A stretch of DNA of 64,000 nucleotides from Elmis aenea (Eukaryota; Arthropoda; Insecta; Coleoptera; Elmidae), in assembly GCA_947652605.1 (NCBI GenBank), contig OX393581.1, positions 48,197,924 through 48,261,923 on the forward strand, read 5' to 3'. Positions 13,301 to 23,571 of the stretch are shown here, piece by piece (position 1 is the first letter of the stretch; each line of letters opens with the position of its first letter). A program made the translations under genes and the position numbers. The notes below the pieces were generated by a model. The model worked only from the letters and a program-made list of their open reading frames with translations. It searched no databases and had not been told where the DNA came from.

Positions 13301-16300
13301 CAAAAAATTGTTTTAAATGTCAATACAATGCTATTTTCACGTTTAAGCTTTTTGTTTTGCTTGATTATAAATTAATTTCAATTTAAAAAAAACATAATAA
13401 TCAAAGTTGTTCGAGCTACATAAAAGTGTTTTAAAGTTTTATTTTTTGGGCCAATATAAAAAAGCTACTAAGAACATAAATATTGCATGTTATTATTTTG
13501 TTTTTATATAAATATACCTACCTGAAAGTGCACACCTAATATTTAGAGCTATTATTATTATTAATCTACTGCTCCTATAAACTACAAACTTCGATAAGTC
13601 ATAGGTCTGTTAAAATATACCGTTTTTTTTTTTACACTAATCCTATAAATAATGTTTGTGACCTTTTATGTAACCACGGTCTACTACACAGGTTAGGAAG
13701 CCTGTCAAAAAATCTGGAACTTTTTGACATAAATTTCCGCTAGGTGGCGATAAGTCTAAGAACCATTCGCCATAAAAATCCGTTAGATGGCGATTAAGTT
13801 TAAGAATACATTTTGAACAAAACTGACTTAAAAATTCGGTTAAAACATTTTTATATACATCATCTGATTGATTACATTTGAATTTTTTAAGCAAAAGCTT
13901 ATAAATCTTGCTGACTGTCAAAATCTTGTGCACGAACCGGTTCTTAGACTTATCGCCATCTAGCGATAATTTATGGCGAACGGTTCTTAGACTTATCTCC
14001 ATCTGTGGGATAATTTACGGAACTAGTTACCGGCCTCAGTCGGTTTTATGTGGGAGTTTCCTAACCTATGTAGTAGACCATGATGTAACACAAAGAAATT
14101 TATTTATTTAAATAAATGAGACATTTAAAACTAATTTTCGAGATATTTCCAAAGCCCACTAGTTCAATTTTATTTAATAGTTTATTTGTGTACGAAAATT
14201 ATGAAAACTAGAGAAATATGATTTTAGACATAATTGACCTCCAATGCTTTTTTAAGATAATTAAATTATCAACAAGAACATGTAAAAATATATAGAGGAT
14301 TCCATTTAAAAAAATTGACCTATTTGTGTTTGAAGTTTAGCCTATTGGACCGGGCATAAGAAACACGCTGTGTATTATTTTAAAATTTTAACTAGTCAGA
14401 TCACTATTTTTAACTAAAGTATCAAAGGAATTCGTTCTGAAATTGCCAAATTGTGAAACATTAATATTTTTTTAGAGCCCTGTTTCTGTCAATATTTTCA
14501 TAAAAACTTAAATAATTCAAAAAATATTAATTAAGGATTCAAAACCCTTCCAAGGTTTTTAAAAGAGAATTAAATTCTGCATCTACATATACAAAATATA
14601 TAGCGTGTTCTATTTAAAAAAACAAAGTTACGCATGTACGCAAAAACAAAACACTGTGTATAGTTGAAAACAATATTTGGTTATGTATAAATGACACAAA
14701 CAATTTTGATTCAAAACTTTTTTTTTGCAAAATTATCACAATATGAGATATTGACGCGTTACGTTATATTTTGCACACACTGTAGGCTGATTTGGTATGT
14801 TTGTTACTACATTAAATTATATTTTAAATACCTGGTTGTGATTTAACTGGATAGGAGCGTTGGTATATAACGGTTGGCGAATAATTGGTTGGATATGAAA
14901 ATGTTGTCTGCGAATATGGTACTTGCTGTTGCCTGCATTTAAACTTCATTAGTTGTACACCAAAAATTTTAATTTCTTCAACTCACCATGCAGGATATGC
15001 TTGTTGAATATACGGTTGCACTGCAGGCATTTGTTTATCAATTATTTTGAAAATAATTGGTAAAAAATTATCATGAAAAATGTCTCCAGGTTCGAATAAG
15101 TGATCGCATAGTCGAGGCGGATCGATAATTAAATTGTTATCAGCATTTTGTACTTCATTGTAATACTTCTGCAAAAAAATATTATTGTTTCCATGGATAT
15201 AGTTGGTTTCAAAAACCAATTTAACTTACATCCAAAGTTATGTTATAGTCGTTCACTCTTTGCAGTTCCCTGCTCCATAGATTTAAACTGCATTTATAAT
15301 CGTTTAAAGTTGGTATGCTGTTAGCTGTTAAATATGGAACAATTTTATTTAAATCGTCAATCATTGACTTGCACCTTTTTTGCTGTCTACGATAATTGCA
15401 TAAATTAAAAATACCATTACAAATCTACAAAATATGTCACTCACTTGGTAAGGATGGATTTCTGTAAACATAAGTCTCTTTTGTTTTGGTGGTTTATAAA
15501 ATTTTGTAAATAATTAATTTTTGCTGTATTTTTTTGGTGTCGTTGTTCTAGATCATCAATTTTTGCTCTAAAAAAATATACATCATTGCTTTGTTTGTGC
15601 GATACAGATAAAAATGGATAATAATTTTTCCCCGTTCTAATTGTGAACAAGTCGATCCTTCAAAGTTTTTCTTTTAAATCTATAAATGCGTCTCTCGGTT
15701 GCCAAATCGATTAACTCCACAAAACAAAAGGTAGAGAAAATTAATTAAATAGTATGCAGTTCTTTAACAGAATTTTAAAAAAATAATTAAATTCAAATAA
15801 ACATTGTAGTATGTATTACTACAGGTGTATTTTTTAATCTAACAACGTATAAAATGCATAAAATAGTAGATACCAGAAATAATTGTTTTTCTTAAAAAAA
15901 AATTGTTTATTATTCGACGGCCAAAAAAATTTTTGTCATCTAGTGGCACTAATTTCAACTATTAAGAAAATTTATTTTAAATCTAAAAAGTTAAGCATCA
16001 AGTGTTTTGGCACAAACATTTTTTAAAAATTGAAAAGTGGTTTAACCAATTTGGCCTGTGGGCCGCTCAAATGTTCCCAGAAATATATCTTTATTGTGGC
16101 AGTTTAAATATTTTTTTTACTACTGCACTTCGTAAGTTACCCACATAAATCCCATTAAAATTTCGCTCGTATATGCAATGTTTTTTGAGACACTTTGAAA
16201 GTATTAAAAAAATTGCCACGATTCACAAACGTTGAGAAAATAAATCTCAAAACATTAAACATTAGTTTTTAAAGTTTACATTGAATTTCTAACATTAACT

Positions 16301-19300
16301 AAAATTAATCTGCATACAGGGTGTCCCAGTAATCGTGAATATTTAAATGTTTTGTTGTTTGTTAGGGGCAATACAAATTTGAAATCTGCGCTTTGTAGAT
16401 AATAATGTTTTCCTAAGCATATTACTTTTTGTTTGATAAAATGTTCTGAAAACAGCCAATCTCAAAAAGACAGTTAATTACAATTATTGATGAATTCAAA
16501 ATAGCTATTTTTGTACAGTTCATGTATTAGAAAGAAATATGCTTAGAAAAACATTATTATCTACAAAGTGTAGATCTCAAATTGCCCATGGAGAGTGGAC
16601 TACACTTTAAACGCATATTATACAGTGTGTCCAAAAGTAATGGAATATGCTATATATCTCAGTAAATATCTACTTTAGGGAAAAATGTTTTGAATAAAAG
16701 TTGTTTGGTACTTAGTTTTCCATCATAAGACAAAATTTAAATATATTTTTTCGAATAACAAATGCGCAATGAAAAACAATTGAATTTTTTTAAATGGCAT
16801 GGTACCCCTATACTATACTCATTTAATAGAGAGTTTTTCTCTTTTTAATGATGGGGTCACCTTAAAAATTAAGTTTATGCTAAGAGACCGGAGAATATCG
16901 AAAATTTAAAAGATCGTATTAGAGAAATTACACCTGAAATGGTTGGGAATGTTATAAACGGGTTTAAAAACCGAGTTTATCATTGCCAAGCTGTAAATGG
17001 TTCAAAGTTTGAACACTTATTGTAGATTTCGTCAAAAAAATTTAGTTCTTATGATGTTTTTGTTAGAAATAAATACTAATCAATTAAAATAATTTTTGCA
17101 TTTTTCTCAAAAAGTTGCTTAAGTAAGGGTACTAAAGTTTTGCATCATTGAAAAGAGAAAAAATTCTCTATCAAATGAGTATAATATAGGGGTACCTTGT
17201 CATTTAAAAAAATGTAATTGTTTTTCATTGTGCTTTTGTTAATCATGCAGCCAATACGCGACATAAAAAGAACCTAAAACCCGATTGTTTCAAATATACC
17301 TACCTTCAAAAAAACGTTGCCTCCACAATTATTGCTATATATAATAAATTTAACACATCACCTGAGAGTATAATAAATCTTCCCACCCGCGAATTGAAGA
17401 AGAAATTAAGAAAAGTTCTGATTTCTAAAGCTTACTATGGAGTAAGCGAATATTTAAATGATGCTGACTTTATAAAATGTTATATTTAAATATAATTTTT
17501 CTGTGTTTTTTCCTTTTTATTAACTATGTATATTATTTGTAATGTACGTAAATTATTATTGTGACAAGTTCTACACCTTTTTTGGGATATTCAGAACAAA
17601 TAAAGATTATTATTATTATTATTATTCGCAAAAAAATAAATTTAAATTTGGTCTTATGGTGGAAAACTAAGTACCAAACAACTTTTATACTAAACATTTT
17701 TTCCTAAAGTGGACATTTACTGAGATATATAGCATATTCCATTACTTTTGGACACACTGTATAATTTAAATTCAACAGTAATAGTAATTAAAAAATCATA
17801 GGTTATTATGAAATGTAAATAATATCTCAAATTATTTAAGTATTTTTGTGTTTTGTTATGTACAGCTACTTTATGTATGGGATGTTTTGTTTTGCTTTTC
17901 CATGGCCACTTTGATTTAACTTAATAAATACAATAATATTGTAATAACTTAGTTACTTTTAAAGATTAACCTAACAACGAGAAACAATTTTTTTTTAATG
18001 GTGTCACAAGTCACTGCCAACTACGACCTCTATTTAAATTAAGAAAGTTGATATTAAAATAACAAAAACAAATGAAGACAGATAAAATTTATTAACAAAT
18101 TTTAAATCTACACAAAAAGCTGTCCTATTAATGTCCAAAATATTTTGAGTATGATGTCAAACAAGCAAGTTATAAGCAAAAATCGAAAACATCAGTTTTT
18201 TGTTTTTTATCAATAGCGAAAAAACTATTAATTTTTTTTATAGAATAGTTGCTAGCAAGTCAGATCATTTTAACTCATTTAACCAACTCTGTATCTCTTA
18301 CTGTTTAAAAGATCCCCAAGCTGTTCACGATAACTGGGACACCCTGTATACGAGAGGGTATTGATAAATAGTTGGCCCTGGTCATGTCTAATTAACAAAA
18401 GCTAATGTTGTTACCATGGAATCGCTTCCATGTACTCGCACAAACAAGAACAAATGCAAAGATCAAAAAGTGCAGTTGTTTTCGAATTGCGATTTTTCTA
18501 CAAAACCATGTTCAAATTTGAATTTTGACAAAAGAGCCATTTAGTGATCAAATATCTTTTACGAAGAGTTTGCAGGTATGTTTTCCTTTTGGGCTAGACC
18601 CAAAACTTATCAACACCCCCTCGTAGCTGCAAAAAATGTTACTAAAACAAAATAACGGCAAAGCACACTTACGATAACGTTTCATTTTGAACTTCCAATT
18701 TGATGCCATTTATATTCATTATTTGCTCCGTCAACATGAGCTGCTTTTCGTTCTCCACTGCTGCACTATATTTGCCGAATATTTTATCTTCTAACTGTTG
18801 AATCTGAAACGGTAACATATAAAATTGTAAAGAGGCAATTAATTTTATTAGCCACGAGTATAAGAAACATTAATAAAAACAACGCACTTTTTCAATTCCC
18901 ATTTTGGACACTTCACGAATATTTTTATCAATGCTCAGCAGTAATTTCTTCAAGATTAAGAGCTCTTGATTTTCGTCAGTAATAAATGTTCTACATTGGG
19001 CCTGACCAGATGTTTTCATTTCTGTTTGAACGGGCTTGTCCGGCAACAATGTTGCCGCAACACTGCTACTATGACTACTATGTGAATTTAAACGCTAAAA
19101 TGAACGTTTTTAAAAACACAATAAAACATAAAATATAATAAACTCACTGATTTAGGAATATATTCTGGACTATAAGGAGATAAATGATTCGAATTCCATG
19201 TTTTAGTAACATCAACTGCCTTTTGGTTCGGTACCGACTCAACATTTTTAATCGTGGATAATGGCACATCTAAGCTGGTATGAGAATTAAAATTTACTGA

Positions 19301-22300
19301 TCGTGATGTTTCTGATGAATCCGACTCAGAAAAATCTAAAACGTAATTCATGTCGTCCTATTTAATATGCAATAATATTTTTTGTTATACACTTAGTCAG
19401 GGCCGGTCAAGCAGGGGGTGCAGTGCAATGCACCCGGGCCCCCGACGTAGAGGGCCCCAAAACGGCAATCGATAAAAAATAATTTATCAGTTGTAATTAA
19501 AAGAAAACTTTCAAAATAAAAATTAAAAACTAATGAGAACTAACAGTTGTTTAAAACAGTGGATAAAAAGGGCAGGAACAGTTCAAATTGTACAGGCCAT
19601 AATATCGGTTTTGAAATGAAAAGCGAAAATAAAGAAATTAAAACAAAATATACACAACAGGATAATAATAAATTATTAGCTTCAAAGACATGACAGAAGC
19701 AGCTTTTTTACTTATAAAGTCAGAGCAACATGTACATTTAAAAATATTGAATTCGATAAATCATTAAGATAAAGTAAATAATTTTTTAAGGAAGTGCAAA
19801 AATGCCTATGCATCGTATATGTAAAATAAAAACTTTTTTTCGATGAGATAGGTACTGGTGAAACTTTAGATGTTCTGTAACAGGTCATTAGATTTTTTTT
19901 GTTTTGTGCCCTAATCGACACCTTGATTTCTCAAATAGACGAACGATTTAAGTCAGTTCCTTAAATTTTACAAAATTATAAAATATTGATTTTTTTGTTA
20001 AAGAAACTTGCTCGCCTGAACTGTTGTAAAAATATGTAAATAAGTTTTACAAAAAAATTTTGGATGTTTTAAATGAGAAAGAAGTTACAAACGAAGTTTT
20101 TAAATATTAAATATAATAGAATAAAAATCCTTATTTAATATCAAACCACTAACCTGCTTTAATTTACCAAAACAACTATGTATTATTAAGTTTTCCCCAA
20201 CATTTACAATGCACTTGGAATTTATTTAACACTTCTGGTCACTGTGGTGAGTGCAAAACGTGCGTCTAGTAAATTAAAATTATTTAAAACATACCTCAGA
20301 TGTACAATGTCTCAAGAGAAACGTAATTTTTTAGCAATATTATTCATCGAAAAAAAAAAAAACAAGTTACAATGAGAAACTTTGAAGATATAAATGAAAA
20401 GTGGGCTGTTCAATGTCTCATAAAATTTAAAAAAAAATTAAATTATTGTGGTTTTATTGTGTTTTAATAAAAACTTATTGTTGTTAATAAACTTATTATG
20501 CACTGCAGTAAATACCAACCCGAAATATTGGATATAGGAACGTTTATATCTGATAATTCAAATTTCATTAGTTAAATGTAAAAATTTTCCAAATAAAATT
20601 TTTATAGAAGGTCCCAAAACAAATTATTGCACCCGGGCCCCGACATATAGATGACCGGCCCTGCACTTACTAAGTGATTAAAAAATAGTTTATTGTATGC
20701 ATTAAGGCTGTTCCACTATTAATTAATTTAGGCTTTTTCAATGAAACTAAACACTTACAATATTCAGAAATTTTTGCATTGTCTGATTGACCTCCAATTA
20801 TTATGTCACCATCAGAACTGTCCTCGTCAAGTTTATGAACTTTTGAATAAACTTCTTTACGGTCAGCAACAACGGTTCTTTTATTTGCTCTGTGTAAAAC
20901 AATTTAAATATAATCATGAGTGACAATTAAAGTCCCTATTCAATTCAATGATCACCAATTTTAATCTTCAATCTCAACACTCCCAAATTCGTCAATCCTA
21001 CGTCTCAGAAAGACACTTCAGAATAAAGCAAGAACCTTATTCAGAACTTAAAGAAATTAAAGCAGGGGTTCCACAAGGAAGCGTACTAGGTCCGGTTCTA
21101 TACCTATTGTATACTTGTGATTTTCCAAAGTTGGAAAACAATACTATAGCAACCTTTGCCGACGACACGGCTATTTTAGCAGTAGGAAGAAACAATATAG
21201 AATCATCCGAGAAATTACAAGCAACTGCCAATCAGATCAACAACTGGACAAAAACATGGCGTATAAAGTTAAATGAATCTAAGTCAGTACATGTCAATTT
21301 TACCAACAAGAGAATTGAACATGTACCAACCAACTTAAATAATAAACAAATTCCATCTTCCAACACAGCAAAATACTTAGGTATGTATGTCAAGAAAAAG
21401 GAAAGAAATAGGTATCAAATATAAAAAAATTTACTGGCTAATCGAGAGGAATTCCTCTCTGTCCCTACATAATAAACTTTTGCTTTACAAGCAAATTTTA
21501 AAGCCTGTATGGACATATGGGATACAGCTATAGGGATGCAACAAACAGAGTAATATTCAGATCATCCAAAGATTTCGAGAACAAAATACTAAGAAACATC
21601 GCCGATGCACCTTGGTATTGCATAAAAAGTGACATACATCGGGACCTGAACATGGACACTGTAATTAACATCATTAAAAAGTTTGCCAAGAGCCACGAAG
21701 AAAGGCTCCATCAACATGTAAATGTCGAGGCGATCCAGCTCCTGGACACTACAGGATTAGTAAGAAGACTTAAAAGAATTAAACCTTTTGAGTTAGTTTA
21801 AGCAAAAGTTTAAAAGCAGAGACTGTGCTGTAGTGTGCACTTTAATAATTAGTGTACTTATATATTAGCAAACTAAGGACTACTATTGGGTAAACCTTAG
21901 ACTAAGTTTGAACATTATTAATTTAGATTAGAATTAAACTGCTCATAAGTCTCTAAGACCAGATTGCATTGCTATAAACACTATAAAGCTAAGGCCGCAC
22001 TGCGGGATTTTTTGCTGGAGGGTAGATGGTAGATACACGCCGTCGCCTGGCGACAACCCAGGCGCATTGTTTCACAACAAATTGTCGCCAGGCGACGGCG
22101 TGTATCTACCATCTACCCTCCAGCCAACCCTCCCGCAGTGCGGCTTTAGCTGCAGAGTTTAAATTTTTAAAAAATAATCTCAACACATTTATAGAATTCT
22201 TGTTAACTTTTGAAATTAACCCGTACAATTAATGAAAATAACTTACAAATGCTTATTTTCTTCAGTCTCAGTATTAACCATTATATTTGCTTTGTAGAGA

Positions 22301-22877
22301 TATAAATTCTGGAATGATTCTATCATTGATTGCAATATCAATGAATCGCTTTCTGGAATCCGTTGCTCAGTTCCTGGCCAATTTAAATTACTTGATAATT
22401 TTAAATCTTTAGCTGCTTCTAAACCACGCTCTGCACATTCTTGTGCAACATCAAACCTGTAAGTTACGGACGATTTAGTTAATATTCTCAAAAGCTACTA
22501 ACTTTATACCTTTTTAATGCATAAAATAATTTGGACGTCATGTAATGTATAGCTGGAAATATTTCTACAAATGATATGCAAGACGTTAATGCTTTGTGAG
22601 CTTTTTGTATGTACACATCTTCATTTACGTTTATACAGGCACAGCTTAATGAATAATTTATGATGCACAAGTCTAAATCTGTTAAATTGCATTCATTACG
22701 ATAACGTTCGTCTTTAACAATTTCCAGGGCTTGTTCATACATTTTTACTGCATTAATGTAGTTGCATGCTATAAGACTTTCAGATGCACTTTTAACCAGA
22801 TTTGAAAACCGTTGCCTTTTAATGCACAACATGTCAGCTAGTGAATTACTGCTGTAATATTGAGCAAGTGGATCCAT
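7389..22877 (-). CDS. TTC3/DZIP3-like RING-H2 E3 ubiquitin-protein ligase, 13 exons
   Basis: Exons (minus strand): 22510-22877, 22247-22456, 20759-20889, 19148-19335, 18888-19094, 18673-18803, 15445-15567, 15233-15386, 14987-15168, 14832-14932, 10358-11303, 7541-7688, 7389-7478. Together they give 2979 nt, 992 residues, with every junction in phase. Residues 1-200 look like helical TPR repeats (NYINAVKMYEQALEIVKD; later FDVAQECAERGLEAAKDL). The middle has short coiled coils and a TTC3/DZIP3-like segment. Residues about 590-870 are acidic, serine-rich and probably disordered. The C-terminus is a complete C3H2C3 RING-H2 with ligands C939, C942, C956, H958, H961, C964, C975 and C978. The architecture matches vertebrate TTC3/DZIP3 E3 ligases, which transfer ubiquitin from E2 enzymes. 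The substrate is unknown. Least certain joins: the exon 3/4 acceptor (AG just before 19335) and the exon 6/7 join. Confidence 0.85.
7800..7909 (+). repeat. Fragment of a non-LTR retrotransposon ORF, copy of 1-180
   Basis: An open stretch reading WIDNKIREIEQEAYNSNTKK then IYKKIKKENQTYR, ending exactly where the foldback TACAGGGTGATT begins. It is similar to the piece at 1-180. It lies in intron 11 of the E3-ligase gene. It may be the RTE-type linker region; its extent is uncertain. Confidence 0.4.
7910..10259. mobile_element. Large foldback element (2350 bp) with Tc1/mariner-like core remnant
   Basis: It begins TACAGGGTGATT and ends AATCACCCTGTA. Long arms are near-perfect inverse copies, roughly 8460-9170 against 9480-10220. 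Shared phrases include GCCGCCATTTTTGAAG and CAGACAAACGCAATAAAAG. The left arm has extra sequence at about 7950-8450 with no partner on the right. A single-copy spacer (about 9180-9480) holds a decayed helix-turn-helix coding fragment. The element fills most of the E3-ligase intron between exons 11 and 12. Open frames in the arms occur twice in opposite orientation and are artefacts of the repeat. Confidence 0.8.
9310..9462 (+). pseudogene. Helix-turn-helix fragment of a Tc1/mariner (IS630)-type transposase
   Basis: The frame reads VTNNKTNEVNILGYFNDHPQ then RSIRLAAQDSGLTYYVVQAT and LKMHNYSFALS. The pattern (a V/I-L turn, P-x-x-S-x-R, then -sgls---v---Lk---h-Y) is the familiar N-terminal DNA-binding half of insect IS630/Tc1/mariner-like transposases. 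Only about 50 residues survive, in the spacer of the foldback 7910-10259. The family assignment is by motif recognition only. Confidence 0.6.
11462..12780. mobile_element. Foldback element, family with ends TACAGGGTGTTCCAAATTCG
   Basis: The left end TACAGGGTGTTCCAAATTCG, followed by ATGGGATTACATGGGTATCT, matches the right end, AAGCGAGATACCCATGAATT followed by CCATCGAATTTAGCCCACCC and TGTA. The arms are complementary for several hundred bases, including ATGACACATTA-AA-ATGAC on each side. A second copy of the family occurs at 30227-31415. A 192-bp hAT MITE interrupts the left half. No coding potential is seen. Confidence 0.8.
11941..12132. mobile_element. hAT-type MITE with perfect 8-bp target duplication
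   Basis: It begins CAGGGCCGGATTTA and ends TAAATCCTGCACTG. It is flanked on both sides by the exact direct repeat CTCATATG (11933-11940 and 12133-12140). The GC-rich patch GGGGGGCCCCC sits inside. At 192 bp it is non-autonomous and younger than its host foldback. Confidence 0.85.
13066..14371. mobile_element. Third-level foldback inside the intron 10 stack
   Basis: It begins CAGGGTGTTTTTCTTATGTC then CGCTCCAATTGG, and ends CCTATTGGACCGGGCATAAG then AAACACGCTGTG, the inverse. The arms also match further in, with ACATGYAAAAATATA on both sides. It lies wholly within 12781-14661. Confidence 0.7.
13651..14100. mobile_element. Innermost inverted repeat of the intron 10 stack
   Basis: The left side reads AATGTTTGTGACCTTTTATG and GGTCTACTACACAGGTTAGG. 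The right side reads TTTCCTAACCTATGTAGTAG and ACCATGATGTAACACAAAG. Inside, the phrase GCGATAAGTCTAAGAACC occurs in both orientations and more than once (near 13747, 13786, 13930 and 13980), giving alternative hairpins. The short coding-looking frames here arise from this repetition. Confidence 0.6.
16884..17025 (+). pseudogene. C-terminal fragment of a Tc1/mariner (IS630)-type transposase
   Basis: The frame reads RPENIENLKDRIREITPEMV, GNVINGFKNRVYHCQAVNGS, KFEHLL and then a natural stop. The pattern LKdRI-eI-pe-v---i--f--R---C---nG-hfEHLL is the usual tail of IS630/Tc1/mariner-like transposases in insects. It sits in the spacer of a foldback, supporting the idea that these foldbacks derive from such elements. 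Upstream catalytic residues are missing. Confidence 0.65.
17262..17632 (+). mobile_element. 3' end of a non-LTR retrotransposon with ATT-repeat tail
   Basis: The frame contains SIINLPTRELKKKLRKVLIS followed by KAYYGVSEYLN, then a stop. This is the LP---KkkLk--L---aYys--E-l pattern that ends the reverse-transcriptase ORF of several non-LTR clades. After about 150 bp of 3' UTR it finishes in the simple repeat (ATT)n near 17607-17630. It is strongly 5'-truncated. The clade is uncertain. Confidence 0.6.
19398..20663 (+). mobile_element. Decayed hAT element in E3-ligase intron 3
   Basis: It begins CAGGGCCGGTCA and ends TGACCGGCCCTG. It is flanked by CACTTAGT (19390-19397) and CACTTACT (20664-20671), a target duplication matching at seven of eight positions. 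GC-rich subterminal blocks (GCACCCGGGCCCC) occur at both ends. Inside, the frame FCALIDTLISQIDERFKS near 19901-19955 resembles the ZMYM1-like hAT transposase segment (yy-iID-li-ei--RF), so this was once autonomous. Numerous stops interrupt it. Confidence 0.75.
20931..21990 (+). mobile_element. 5'-truncated Jockey-type non-LTR retrotransposon
   Basis: The reverse transcriptase is readable in two frames. 20948-21424 carries KAGVPQGSVLGPVLYLLYT and the catalytic FADDTAIL box. 21517-21801 carries the Jockey-like C-terminus (NKILRNIADAPWY, SDIHRDLNMDTV, FAKSHEERLHQHVN, RLKRIKPFELV, stop). A frame disruption lies near 21424-21517, so it is defective. The 3' UTR runs to about 21990. The insertion lies in E3-ligase intron 2 (20890-22246), same DNA strand as the retroelement plus sense and opposite to the gene. 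Confidence 0.85.
21992..22149. mobile_element. Palindromic MITE, about 158 bp hairpin
   Basis: The outer repeats AAGGCCGCACTGCGGG and CCCGCAGTGCGGCTTT enclose a second, near-perfect inverted repeat: GCTGGAGGGTAGATGGTAGA, then TACACGCCGTCGCCTGGCGA, mirrored after a loop of about 24 bases. Nearly the whole unit can fold into one hairpin. It lies directly after the Jockey fragment. It contains no coding sequence, and the superfamily is unassigned. Confidence 0.8.
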
Positions 22878-23571
22878 TTTTACGATCTTAATAATAAATT
22901 ACAAAGTCGCACGTTACACATTTGTCAGCACAAAAGTTTACCAAGTAGTGAACGTTTTTGAAACATTAAGGGATATTTGAACTAATTCCTAAATGTTTTG
23001 GAGCTACTAGTTCGCATATAACCTACTATTTAAACGTACAGTATGTTGCAAAAATTAGGATACGTTAAAATTTGGGCTTGCTCTCTCTTCTATTAAAATC
23101 ATGTTGAAATGTATACCGAATAAAATACTTAAGAAGTCATGTACAAAAGTCTTTAAAAAACAATTTAAAGATTTTTTTGCACATTTAAAAAAAATTATAC
23201 AGAGGTCTCATCTCATGGTCTCAATAAGAACAAGAACTCCCCAGCCCTCCAACTTATTTTTTTTAAGTGATAGAGCTTTGGTGTTCATCACAAAATATTA
23301 AGAGGATGGTTGGTTGCAATTTTAAATGGTATTGAATTTCATACGAAATTAATTGTTTTTAGTACTTTTCATTTCATGGTTTATTTTTTCCTTTCAAGAG
23401 CGTAATTTTTTAAAAATACGTCATTTTGAAACTCTTGAAATTTTTTATCACATCATGATATACAATCGTTTCCCAGAAAGTTTTTTTGTACTAAAAGATC
23501 AAATATTAAGTCAACTAAAGTAACTTGAAAAATAATTATAACAACAAAGAGTAACGAAAAGTCATTTAAAG
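22878..23571. other. Intergenic and presumed promoter DNA upstream of the E3-ligase gene
   Basis: The first 100 or so bases upstream of the ATG at 22877 probably hold the minus-strand 5' UTR and promoter. No TATA-like element could be assigned with confidence. The remainder is AT-rich with no recognised gene. Confidence 0.4.

Larger units (their letters stand above)
12781..14661. mobile_element. Second-level foldback inside the intron 10 stack
   Basis: The left arm has GTTTTGTTTTTGCACACTG, then AAATTGAACACGCTGTATAT. The right arm has the inverse, ATATAGCGTGTTCTATTTAA and CGCAAAAACAAAACACTGTG. It abuts the preceding foldback directly. Its exact ends are uncertain by a few bases because the outer element's DNA is similar in composition. 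Confidence 0.55.
11339..14784. mobile_element. Outermost element of a nested foldback stack in E3-ligase intron 10
   Basis: The left end is TACAGTGTGTACAAAAAGTA followed by ACGTAAGGGGTCAATATCTC. The right end is its inverse, GAGATATTGACGCGTTACGT then TTTTGCACACACTGTA. The unit is 3446 bp inside a 3528-bp intron (11304-14831), leaving about 82 bp of ancestral intron. Its interior has been filled by further elements: 11462-12780, 12781-14661, 13066-14371 and 13651-14100. Confidence 0.75.
16621..17761. mobile_element. Foldback element, family with ends TACAGTGTGTCCAAAAGTAA
   Basis: The left end TACAGTGTGTCCAAAAGTAA, then TGGAATATGCTATATATCTC, is mirrored by GAGATATATAGCATATTCCA then TTACTTTTGGACACACTGTA. 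Arm segments near 16740-16860 and 17130-17240 are also inverse (AAAACAATTG; GGGGTACC). The spacer contains a transposase C-terminal fragment (16884-17025), and a retrotransposon tail (17262-17632) is inserted in one arm. A short relative sits at 50166-50465. Confidence 0.8.
16315..18348. mobile_element. Foldback element with ends TACAGGGTGTCCCAGTAATCG, hosting a second foldback
   Basis: The left end TACAGGGTGTCCCAGTAATC followed by GTGAA is matched by the right end TTCACGATAACTGGGACACC followed by CTGTA. Element length is 2034 bp, but 1141 bp of that is the element at 16621-17761. It lies in E3-ligase intron 6 (15568-18672). The rest of that intron is AT-rich with no recognised content. Confidence 0.75.

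Noticed and set aside
19088..19351. A separate gene starting at an ATG (MNYVLDFSESDS)
   Set aside because: The reading frame joins in phase with exons on both sides when the AG after GTTTT at 19336-19337 is used, and the combined product has a consistent TTC3/DZIP3-like layout.
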